Below, in pieces: positions 15,078-22,605 of a stretch of 64,000 bases of DNA (position 1 is its first letter; each line of letters begins with the position of its first letter). This DNA comes from Gaiellasilicea sp963765705 (lineage in GTDB: Bacteria; Actinomycetota; Thermoleophilia; Gaiellales; Gaiellaceae): the NCBI GenBank assembly GCA_963765705.1, contig CAVXXJ010000011.1, positions 372,001-436,000 of the forward strand, read 5' to 3'. The translations under genes and the position numbers were made by a program. The notes below the pieces were generated by a model, which saw only the letters and a list, made by a program, of their open reading frames with translations, was not told the DNA's origin and ran no database searches.

Positions 15078-16481
15078 ATGGACGCCACTGCGCGCCACCT
15101 CCGGCTGCTGACCGAGACGATCGCTGCGGTCAACTCGACCCTCGATCTCGAGGAGGTGCTCGAGCTCGTCGCCAGCAAGGTCGCCGAGGCGCTCCAGGCC
15201 GACGCCTGCTTCGTCTACCTCTACGACGAGCGCTCCGACGAGCTCGTGCTGCGCGCGACCCACGGCACGAGCGTCGAGGAGATGACGCGACGGCCGCGGA
15301 TGCGGCCGGGCGAGGGGATCACTGGCGCCGCCGCGGCCGAGCGCGCGCCGATCGCGATCGCCTCTCGCGCCCACCTCGACCCGCGCTTCAAGCTCTTCCC
15401 GAACCTGCCCGAGGACGAGTACGAGTCGATCCTGGCAGTGCCGATCCTGGCGCGGGAGAAGCTCGAGGGCGCGCTCAACGTCCGCACGCGCGCCCCGCGC
15501 GAGCACACGCAGCCGGAGATCGACCTGCTCGTCGCGATCGCCTCGCAGGTCGCCCAGTCGATCGAGCACGCGAAGCTGTATGCCGACGCGCAGCGGCGTG
15601 TCCACGAGCTCGAGGCGCTCGCGAAGATCTCGGAGGCGGTCTCGGAGTCGCTCTACCTCGAAGAGTCGCTCGAGGCGATCGTGAAGACGACGATGGCGGC
15701 GGTTGAAGCCACCGGCGCGGCGCTCGTGCTCGAGGACGGGAAGGTCGCGTGGCCGGAAGGCAGGGCGGGCACGCACGCGCTGCGCTTGCCGCTGCGCTGG
15801 AAGCGGCGTCAGATCGGCGAGCTCGTCTGCGACCGGGACACGCCCTTCTCCGACGACGACCGGGCGCTGCTCGAGGCCATAGCCCATCACGCAGCCGTCG
15901 CGCTCGAGCACGGGCGTGCGGTCATGCGCGGGGTGCTCGCCCAGGAGATCCACCACCGCGTCAAGAACAACCTGCAGACCGTCGCCTCGCTGCTGCGGCT
16001 GCAGGCGCGATCGCCGAATGTGGATCCGCAGAAGGCGCTCGGCGACTCCGTCAACCGGATCCTCGCGATCGCCGCCGTGCACGAGGTGCTGACGGAGCAC
16101 CGCGAGGACGATGTCGACCTCGCCGAGCTGATCGAGCGGCTCCGCGCGATGCTCGTCCAGGGACTCGTCGCGGGCAAGCAGGTCGAGGCGGAGCTCGAGT
16201 CGATCTCCCTGGCCGGCCAGCGTGCGACCGCGCTCGCGCTCGTCTTCAGCGAGCTGTTCCAGAACGCGCTGGAGCACGGTGGCGGCACCGTGCGGATCGA
16301 GCTGGCGCAGCGTGACGGCGACGTCGCGCTCTCGATCGCCGACGACGGCGCCGGCCTGAACGGCGGCGACCAGGGAACCGGGCTGTCGATCGTTCGCGCG
16401 CTCGTGCGCGACGAGCTTCAGGGCACGCTCGAGCTGACGAGCGAGCCGGGGCTTCGCGTCGAGGTGGTCTTCCCGGCATGA
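15078..16481 (+). CDS. pdtaS: GAF-domain sensor histidine kinase, PdtaS-like (HisKA_2)
   Basis: A 467-residue soluble kinase without membrane segments: GAF domain at about 20-165, a second GAF-like domain at about 180-280, then HisKA_2 with the motif EIHHRVKNNLQ (phospho-acceptor His292/293) and a HATPase domain with ELFQNALEHG, DDGAGL and GTGLSIVRALV. This arrangement matches the cytosolic PdtaS kinases (Rv3220c type) that pair with an ANTAR-domain regulator, and the next gene encodes exactly such a protein with ATGA overlap. The ligand of the GAF domains is unknown. The symbol is by architecture, not by proven orthology. Confidence 0.85.
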   Translation: MDATARHLRLLTETIAAVNSTLDLEEVLELVASKVAEALQADACFVYLYDERSDELVLRATHGTSVEEMTRRPRMRPGEGITGAAAAERAPIAIASRAHLDPRFKLFPNLPEDEYESILAVPILAREKLEGALNVRTRAPREHTQPEIDLLVAIASQVAQSIEHAKLYADAQRRVHELEALAKISEAVSESLYLEESLEAIVKTTMAAVEATGAALVLEDGKVAWPEGRAGTHALRLPLRWKRRQIGELVCDRDTPFSDDDRALLEAIAHHAAVALEHGRAVMRGVLAQEIHHRVKNNLQTVASLLRLQARSPNVDPQKALGDSVNRILAIAAVHEVLTEHREDDVDLAELIERLRAMLVQGLVAGKQVEAELESISLAGQRATALALVFSELFQNALEHGGGTVRIELAQRDGDVALSIADDGAGLNGGDQGTGLSIVRALVRDELQGTLELTSEPGLRVEVVFPA

Positions 16482-17044
16482 GGATCCTGATCGCCGAGGA
16501 CGAGACGATCATCCGGATGGACCTGCGGGCGCTGCTCGAGGCCGCCGGCTTCGAGGTCTGCGCCGAGGCGCGGGACGGCGAGGAGGCGGTCGAGCTGGCC
16601 CGCTCCGAGCAGCCCGACCTCGCGGTGCTCGACGTCAAGATGCCGCACCTGGACGGGATCGAGGCGGCTCGGCGGATCCTCGACGAGCGGCCGATCCCGA
16701 TCGTGATGGTGACGGCGTACGGCGAGCGAGAGCTCGTCGCCAGGGCGGTCGAGGCGGGCGTGTTCGGCTACCTCGTGAAGCCGTTCCGCGAGACCGACCT
16801 GCTGCCGGCGATCGAGACGGCACGGGCCCGGCACGACGAGTTGGCGGCTCTGCGCGAGGAGGCGGAGTCGCTCTCCGATGCGCTTGCGGCGCGGAAGGTG
16901 ATCGAGCGCGCGAAGGGGTTGCTGATGGCGAAGGAGGGACTCTCCGAGCAGGATGCCTTCGCGCGCCTGCGCAAGGCGAGCCAGGTCTCAGGCCGGCCGC
17001 TCAAGGTCGTCGCCGAGGCGGTGGTCGGGACGCTGGAACCATGA
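16478..17044 (+). CDS. pdtaR: Response regulator with ANTAR RNA-binding domain, PdtaR-like
   Basis: A 188-residue receiver (residues 1-118, phosphorylation site D52 in LAVLDVKMP, acidic pocket E7-D8, conserved T79 and K101) joined by a short coiled segment to an ANTAR domain (about 135-185: RKVIERAKGLLMAKEGLSEQDAFARLRKASQ). ANTAR domains bind tandem hexaloop hairpins in nascent RNA and prevent terminator formation. The gene overlaps the kinase gene (ATGA). Two leaders with matching hairpins lie at 9841-9906 and 11884-11930, upstream of the two glnA genes, so these are candidate targets; that link is inference. Confidence 0.9.
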   Translation: MRILIAEDETIIRMDLRALLEAAGFEVCAEARDGEEAVELARSEQPDLAVLDVKMPHLDGIEAARRILDERPIPIVMVTAYGERELVARAVEAGVFGYLVKPFRETDLLPAIETARARHDELAALREEAESLSDALAARKVIERAKGLLMAKEGLSEQDAFARLRKASQVSGRPLKVVAEAVVGTLEP

Positions 17045-17436
17045 GCGAGCATCCGAACGCGACACTCGTGCGCCGCGGGTTCGAGCGGTTCGTCGGCGGC
17101 GATCCGGCAGGCTTGCTCGAGCTCTTCGCGCCCGACGCGGTCTGGCACGTGCCCGGAGCCAGCGCCGTCGGCGGCGAGTACCGCGGGCTGGAGGAGATCA
17201 TCGCGTTCCTGCGGCGTACGGCCGAGCTCACCGGCGGCACCTACCGGGTCGAGCTGCTCTGGGTGGTGGCGGACGACGAGCACGCTGTCGCGGTCTACCG
17301 CGCGCGGGGCGAGCGCGAGGGGAAGCAATCGCTCGACATCGAGCAGGCGCTGCTGATCGCCGTCGCGGACGGCCGCTGGATCGACATCCGCGCCCAGCCG
17401 CTCGACCAACAGGCGTTCGATGCCTTCTGGGTCTGA
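17041..17436 (+). CDS. SnoaL-like (NTF2 fold) protein
   Basis: A 131-residue protein with the SnoaL pattern: helix NATLVRRGFERFVGGDPAGLLELF, APDAVWHVPG, GEYRGLEEIIAFLRR, and C-terminal strands EHAVAVYRARG and DIEQALLIAVADGRWIDIRA. Members bind small hydrophobic ligands or act as isomerases; many are uncharacterised. It overlaps the ANTAR regulator by ATGA and the next kinase by 17 bases, so it is embedded in a signalling operon, perhaps as a ligand-binding accessory. No catalytic residues can be assigned with confidence. Confidence 0.75.
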   Translation: MSEHPNATLVRRGFERFVGGDPAGLLELFAPDAVWHVPGASAVGGEYRGLEEIIAFLRRTAELTGGTYRVELLWVVADDEHAVAVYRARGEREGKQSLDIEQALLIAVADGRWIDIRAQPLDQQAFDAFWV

Positions 17437-19084
17437 CCAGCGGGAGCTGGACCTCCGCATGCTCGTCGAGGAGCAGGCGGCGCTGAATCGTGTCGCGGTG
17501 ACCGTCGCCACCGAGACGGCGGCGGAGCGGGTCTTCGACGTCGTCACCGAGGAGGTGGCTCGCCTCCTCGGCGCCGATGCCGCGAACCTCGTGCGCTTCA
17601 GCTCGACGTCGGAAGGGGTGATCGTCGGCAAGTGGAGCGAGCCGGGCGTGCAGATCCCGGGCGCCGGCACGGTTGTCTCGATGGTGGGCGCGCTCGCCGA
17701 GGTCGCGCGGACGGGCGCGCCGGCGCGGCTGGCCACGGACGACCCCGGCGTGCCCGTGCCTCTCCACCGGCTGCTGACCTCGCTCGGCGTGACATCGCTC
17801 GTGGCGGCGCCGATCGTCGTGTCGGGGCACATCTGGGGCGCCGTCGTCGTCTCGGTCACGCGCGATCTGGAGCTCGCCGCGAACGCCGAGGAGCGACTGG
17901 GGAAGTTCGCCGGCCTCGTCGCGGTCGCGCTCGCGAACACTCAGGCCCGTGAGGAGCTCGCGACTCTGGCCGACGAGCAGGCCGCCCTCAGCCGGGTTGC
18001 GGTCGCCGTGGCGACCGAGGAGGACCCGGAGCGGCTCTTCAACGCCGTCACGGTGGAGATCGGCAGGCTGTTCGGCGCGCGAGCCGCTGCAACCGTGCGC
18101 TACGTCGGAGGAGCTGCCGGCGGGGCGGAGATAGTGGGCGGCTGGGAGCGAGACGGCCGGCTCGACGCCGCCCCGCTCGGCGCACTCGACCCGGTACCGG
18201 GCGGCGCGATCGCGCAGGTCGCGCAAACGGGCCGAACGGTCCGGATCGACCTGGAGAACGAGTCACCCGACCTCCAGGAGCACATGGTCGCGGCAGGGGT
18301 GAGCTCGGGCGTGGCGGCTCCGATCGTGGTCTCCGGGCGACTCTGGGGCTCGACCTCGATCACGGTCGACGGCTCCGAGCGATTTCCACGCGACGCCGAG
18401 GCCCGCCTCGAGAAGTTCACGAACCTCGTCGCCGTCGCGGTCGCAAACGCGGAGGCCCGCGAGCAGCTGACCGCATCGCGCGCGCGCATCGTCCAGGCCG
18501 GCGACGCCGAACGGCGGCGACTCGAGCGGAACCTCCACGACGGCGCGCAGCAGCGCCTGGTGACGCTCGCGCTCGTGCTACGCCTCGCCGAGTCGCGGCT
18601 TGCCGACGATCCGGCGGCGGCGGCGGAGTTGCTCGCGAAGGGAAGCGACGAGCTCGCGCTCAGTCTGGAGGAGCTTCGCGAGCTCGCTCGCGGGATCCAT
18701 CCGGCGATCCTCACCGACCGCGGCCTCACACCGGCGCTGGAGGCGCTCGCCACCCGCGCAACGCTGCCGGTGGAGGTCAACGGCCTGCCGCCGGAGCGGC
18801 TGCCCGAGGCGATCGAGGCGGCCGCGTTCTACGTGGTCTCTGAATCGCTCACGAACATCGCCAAGTACGCCTCTGCGAGTCGAGCCCGGGTCGAGCTCGC
18901 TCGCGACGACGGGCTGCTCGTGGTCGAGGTCTCCGACGACGGCGTCGGCGGTGCAGACGTCGGCAAGGGGTCGGGCCTGCGAGGGCTGGCCGACCGGGTG
19001 GAGGCGCTCGGAGGCCGTCTACGCGTCTCGAGCGAGCCCGGTCAGGGGACGACCGTGCGGGCCGAGCTCCCCTTGTCCGACTAG
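17420..19084 (+). CDS. Sensor histidine kinase, double GAF with HisKA_3 (NarL/DevS type)
   Basis: The 554-residue soluble kinase has two similar GAF domains (about 20-180 and 190-345, each beginning EEQAALNRVAV or DEQAALSRVAV and containing the segment VAAPIVVSG), a HisKA_3 helix with the phospho-acceptor His373 in LERNLHDGAQQRLV, and a HATPase domain (SESLTNIAKYA, DDGVGGA, GSGLRGLADR). Such kinases normally pair with a LuxR/NarL-type regulator, but none is in the window; it might act on a distant partner. The tandem GAFs look like an internal duplication. The start overlaps the SnoaL gene by 17 bases and the end overlaps the convergent DUF4349 gene by 4. Confidence 0.87.
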   Translation: MPSGSDQRELDLRMLVEEQAALNRVAVTVATETAAERVFDVVTEEVARLLGADAANLVRFSSTSEGVIVGKWSEPGVQIPGAGTVVSMVGALAEVARTGAPARLATDDPGVPVPLHRLLTSLGVTSLVAAPIVVSGHIWGAVVVSVTRDLELAANAEERLGKFAGLVAVALANTQAREELATLADEQAALSRVAVAVATEEDPERLFNAVTVEIGRLFGARAAATVRYVGGAAGGAEIVGGWERDGRLDAAPLGALDPVPGGAIAQVAQTGRTVRIDLENESPDLQEHMVAAGVSSGVAAPIVVSGRLWGSTSITVDGSERFPRDAEARLEKFTNLVAVAVANAEAREQLTASRARIVQAGDAERRRLERNLHDGAQQRLVTLALVLRLAESRLADDPAAAAELLAKGSDELALSLEELRELARGIHPAILTDRGLTPALEALATRATLPVEVNGLPPERLPEAIEAAAFYVVSESLTNIAKYASASRARVELARDDGLLVVEVSDDGVGGADVGKGSGLRGLADRVEALGGRLRVSSEPGQGTTVRAELPLSD

Positions 19085-20178
19085 TTCTGCTCGAGCAGCC
19101 GGGTCTCGACCTGCCGGCGCCGGACGCGGAGGGCGAGCCAGACCAGGATTCCGAGCAGGACGAACGGGCCGGCGACGACGAGGACGTAGAGCAGCGCGAT
19201 CCCCTCCCACGCGAGCACGTCCTTGATGTCGTCGATGCGGCTGCCGCCCACTGCCTCGGGCTGGATCTCCTCGGTCGTCAGGCTGAGGTAGACCGTCGCC
19301 GTGCGCGCCTCCACGTTCGTGGCGCGCATGCTCTCGCGCAGGCCCGCCAGCTTCTGCTTGGAGGCGGCGAGGCGAGACTGGAGGACGACGCGGTCCACGC
19401 TGGAGATGGTCGTGCTCTCGAGTTGAGTCAGGATCTGCGCGATCCGCTTCTGGGTCTCCTCGATCTGCTTCTGGAGCGAGTCGGACTGCACCTGCAGGTC
19501 CTCGACTCCGTAGCGCTGCCCGAGGATCGTGCCGAGCTGAGAAAGCTGCGACATCGCGCTCTGGACCCTGGCGGTCGGGATGCGGAGCGTGATCTGGGCG
19601 CCGCCGACTCCCTCGGCGGGCGCGTCGTACTGGAGCGAGGCGACGCTGCCGTCGTGCTGGATCGCGATCTGCTGGGCACGCTTCGTCGCGGTCGAGAGCG
19701 CATCGACGTCGTCGACGCGCAGGCGCAGCTCGGCCTCGAAGCGCTGCTTCTGGCCGGGCACGGGCGCGATCGCGGCGTCGGTGTCGAGGGTCCGGCCCGC
19801 CGGTGGCGCCGCCACGCCCTTGAGCAGACCCTGGTCGGCCGGTGCAGGCTGCGCCTCGAACACCGGCGTCGTCGGCGTGCCGCGCACCGCTTCCTCGCCC
19901 GCGCCCGAGGCGGACTGCTGGTCGCGGTCGTAGACGTCGAGGCGGAGGCCGGCGTCGTCGCGCGTCAGCCCGATCACGCCTCCCGCGATCACCGCGACGA
20001 CGAGCGCCGCCGGCGCGACGAGCACGAGCCGCTTCCAATCGGGGCGGCGCGACGCGAAACGAGAGAGAAAGGGCTCCCGGGCCGGCTGCTGCGCGGAGAG
20101 CGCGCGGACGCGCTCGCGCAGGTCGGTGGGCGCCGCGGGCTTCGTGGCGCGGATCTCGTCGAGCAGCGTGTCAGACAT
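19081..20178 (-). CDS. DUF4349 membrane protein, putative sigma-factor partner
   Basis: The 365-residue protein has a 50-residue cytoplasmic N-terminus, a transmembrane helix at about 51-70 (LVLVAPAALVVAVIAGGVIGL), a large extracytoplasmic part with a coiled coil at about 220-280 (QVQSDSLQKQIEETQKRIAQIL), and a second helix near 325-350 followed by an arginine-rich tail. This is the DUF4349 layout. Its start lies within the end of an ECF sigma gene, and the short N-terminus with APTDLRERVRAL resembles the sigma-binding ends of anti-sigma factors, so it may hold that sigma factor at the membrane. That role is inference. Confidence 0.8.
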   Translation of the reverse strand: MSDTLLDEIRATKPAAPTDLRERVRALSAQQPAREPFLSRFASRRPDWKRLVLVAPAALVVAVIAGGVIGLTRDDAGLRLDVYDRDQQSASGAGEEAVRGTPTTPVFEAQPAPADQGLLKGVAAPPAGRTLDTDAAIAPVPGQKQRFEAELRLRVDDVDALSTATKRAQQIAIQHDGSVASLQYDAPAEGVGGAQITLRIPTARVQSAMSQLSQLGTILGQRYGVEDLQVQSDSLQKQIEETQKRIAQILTQLESTTISSVDRVVLQSRLAASKQKLAGLRESMRATNVEARTATVYLSLTTEEIQPEAVGGSRIDDIKDVLAWEGIALLYVLVVAGPFVLLGILVWLALRVRRRQVETRLLEQN

Positions 20179-20681
20179 TCACACTCACCTTCTCCTCGAG
20201 CTTCTTCAGGGCACGCGACAGCCGAGTCGAAACGGCCGTCGGGCTGATGCCGAGCACACGCGCGGCCTCCTCGCCGTCGAGGTCGAGCAGGACGCGGAGC
20301 GCGATCACCTCGCGCTCGCCCGCCGAGAGCTCGGCCAGAGCGGCTTCGATGTACGGGGACAATCCTTCGGCGAACGCGGCGTCGACGTGCTCGGGCGGAG
20401 CAGCGCGCTCCTCGCGCTTCTGCCTCCGGTCCTCCGAGCGGAACCAGTCGAGCGCGGTCGTGCGGGCGATCTGGCAGAGCCAGGTGCGGGCGCTGGCCCG
20501 GCGCGGATCGAACCGCCGCCAGAGCCGGAGCGCCTTCTCGAACGTGTCCGCCGTCAGGTCCTCGGCGAGGGCAGCGATCACGGGTGAAATACACGAGATA
20601 GGCGTACACGTCGTCGAGGTGCTCCTCTGCGGTCGCAGCGAAAGACGCCGACCAGGCGGGTTGTCGTGCCGGAAGCGTCAT
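20171..20681 (-). CDS. ECF RNA polymerase sigma factor (frameshifted)
   Basis: About 169 residues with sigma region 2 (HLDDVYAYLVYFTRD, then EDLTADTFEKALRLWRRFD) and region 4 (LSAGEREVIALRVLLDLDGEEAARVLGISPTAVSTRLSRALKKL). The frame shifts +1 near 20580, where one extra C explains the break. ATG 20681 is used; an in-frame GTG at 20690 is an alternative. The gene overlaps the DUF4349 gene by 8 bases, and such sigma-membrane protein pairs usually respond to envelope or oxidative stress. The specific group cannot be assigned. Confidence 0.85.
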
Positions 20682-20728
20682 CGCTTGCACACCGTGTCTA
20701 CGCCGCCGGACGGCTCGATGTCACAGCG

Positions 20729-22573
20729 TCACACTTGCTGCGCAGACTCGAACAGCTGCTCCCAGCGCTCGAGCAGGCTCTGGAGGTCGTCGCGGGCGAC
20801 CTTGTGCGCGGCGAGCGTCTCGACGTCGCCCCAATCCTCGGCGAGCCGCTGCTCGAGGTCGGCCAGCTCGAGCTCGCGTGCCTGGATCGACGTCTCGATC
20901 TGCTCGAGCTCGCTCGGCCGCTGCGGCGCCGGCCGCTCGGGCCGCTCCTTCTCCTTTCGGACCTTCGGCGCCGGCGCGGGGGCGTCCTCGTCGGCGCGGA
21001 TCCGCACGTAGTCGGCCCAACCGCCGGGATACGAGCGCAGGGTGCCGTCCTCGACGGCGACGATCCGCTCCGCGACGGCGTCGAGCACGGCGCGGTCGTG
21101 CGAGACGAGCAGGACCGTGCCCGGAAAGGCCTCGAGCGCCGCCTCGAGCGCCTCGCGGCTCTCGAGGTCGAGGTGGTTCGTCGGCTCGTCGAGCACGAGG
21201 AAGTTCGCGCCGGAGGCGACGATCAGCGCCAGCGCGAGCCGGCGGCGCTCGCCGCCCGACAGCGCGACGACGGGCTTGTCGTGGTCGTCCCAGCCGGAGA
21301 AGAGGAAGCGCCCCAGCAGCTTCTGCGCCTGGCCGCGCTGCAGGCCGGTCGCGCCCATCGTGCATTCGAGCACGCTGCCGCGCTCGTCCAGCTCGACCTC
21401 GTGCTGGGAGAAGTACGCCAGTTCGACGCCGTGGCCGATTCGGCCGATCCGCTTGCCGACGATCGCTTCGAGCAGCGTCGACTTGCCCGAGCCGTTCGGG
21501 CCGATCAGCGCCACGTGCTCGCCGCGCTCGAGCACGAGCTCGGCGTCGTCGAGCAGAGGCTTCGTGCCGGCGGCGAGGTCGAATCCCTCGGCCTCGATCA
21601 CCGTCCGGCCGCTCCGCGCCGGCTTCAGGAACTCGAAGCCGAGCGTGCGGCGCTCGCCGCGCGGAGCCTCGACCCGCACGGCCTCGATGCGCGCGATCTG
21701 CTTCAGCTTCGCCTGGGCCTGGCGCGACTTCGTCCCGAACCGGAAGCGGGCGACGAAGCGCTCGAGCCGCGCGATGTCCTCCGCCTGGCGCTCGGCCCAC
21801 TTCGCCTGGTTGACGAGCCGCGCCGCCTTCTCCTGGCGCCAGACGTGCCACTTGCCGGGGAAGAAGGTCGAGCGGCCGTCCTCGAGCTCGAGCACGGAGG
21901 TCGCGACCGACTCCAGGAACCAGCGGTCATGTGCGACGAGGATGACCGCGGCGTCGATCGTCGAGAGCTCCTGCTCGAGCCATTCGATCGAGGCCATGTC
22001 GAGATGGTTCGTCGGCTCGTCGAGCAGCAGCAGGTCGGGGCTCCCGGCGAGCGCGCGAGCCAGCGACGCGCGCGTCAGCTCGCCGCCGGAGAAGGTGTCG
22101 AGGGCGCGGTCGAAGTCGGCGTCGGCGAAGCCGAGGCCGCGGAGGACGGCGGTTGCGCGGTCGCGCCAGTCATAGCCGCCGCCGTGCTCGAGGCGCGCCT
22201 GGGTCTCGCCGTAGCGCCGCAGGGTCTCAGGTGTGTGGTCGCCGGAGGCCATCGCCTCCTCGAGCCGGCGCAGCTCCCGCTCGGCCTCGGCGAGATCGGC
22301 TGCGCCCGAGAGCGCGTACTCGCGCAGGGAGAAGCCTGCGTCCCGCGGCGGCCGCTGGTCGTGCAGCGCCACGCGGGCGCCCTTCTCCCACGCCAGCTCG
22401 CCGCCGGCCAGTTCCGTCTCGCCGATCAGCGCGCGCAGCAGCGTCGTCTTCCCGGCTCCGTTCGGGCCGGCGAGCGCCAGCCGGTCACCGCGCTCGACCT
22501 TGAACGAGACGCTGTCGAAGAGCGGGTCGCCGGAGAGCTCCTTGCGGAGCGCGGATGCGATCAGGACTGCCAC
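20729..22573 (-). CDS. ABC-F family ATPase
   Basis: A 614-residue soluble protein with two ABC cassettes and no membrane segment: first Walker A GPNGAGKTT (about 38-46), signature FSGGELTR and LLLLDEPTNHLD; second Walker A GPNGSGKST, signature LSGGERRR and FLVLDEPTNHLD; and an inter-domain linker rich in charged residues (about 245-300). ABC-F proteins act on ribosomes, either in translation rescue or antibiotic protection. A coiled C-terminal extension (about 545-610) is present. GTG 22573 is preceded by TACCCT six bases upstream, a leaderless arrangement. The gene is divergent from tkt with a 32-base gap holding both promoters. Confidence 0.9.
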   Translation of the reverse strand: MAVLIASALRKELSGDPLFDSVSFKVERGDRLALAGPNGAGKTTLLRALIGETELAGGELAWEKGARVALHDQRPPRDAGFSLREYALSGAADLAEAERELRRLEEAMASGDHTPETLRRYGETQARLEHGGGYDWRDRATAVLRGLGFADADFDRALDTFSGGELTRASLARALAGSPDLLLLDEPTNHLDMASIEWLEQELSTIDAAVILVAHDRWFLESVATSVLELEDGRSTFFPGKWHVWRQEKAARLVNQAKWAERQAEDIARLERFVARFRFGTKSRQAQAKLKQIARIEAVRVEAPRGERRTLGFEFLKPARSGRTVIEAEGFDLAAGTKPLLDDAELVLERGEHVALIGPNGSGKSTLLEAIVGKRIGRIGHGVELAYFSQHEVELDERGSVLECTMGATGLQRGQAQKLLGRFLFSGWDDHDKPVVALSGGERRRLALALIVASGANFLVLDEPTNHLDLESREALEAALEAFPGTVLLVSHDRAVLDAVAERIVAVEDGTLRSYPGGWADYVRIRADEDAPAPAPKVRKEKERPERPAPQRPSELEQIETSIQARELELADLEQRLAEDWGDVETLAAHKVARDDLQSLLERWEQLFESAQQV

Positions 22574-22593
22574 GCTCTAAGGGTAGTTGCCCG

Positions 22594-22599
22594 TAATGT
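22594..22599 (+). promoter_or_regulatory. Candidate -10 (TAATGT) of the pentose phosphate operon
   Basis: TAATGT ends six bases before the GTG of tkt. The opposing TACCCT for the ABC-F gene lies in the same 32-base intergenic gap, so the two promoters overlap. Confidence 0.5.
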
Positions 22600-22605
22600 T
22601 GAGTC

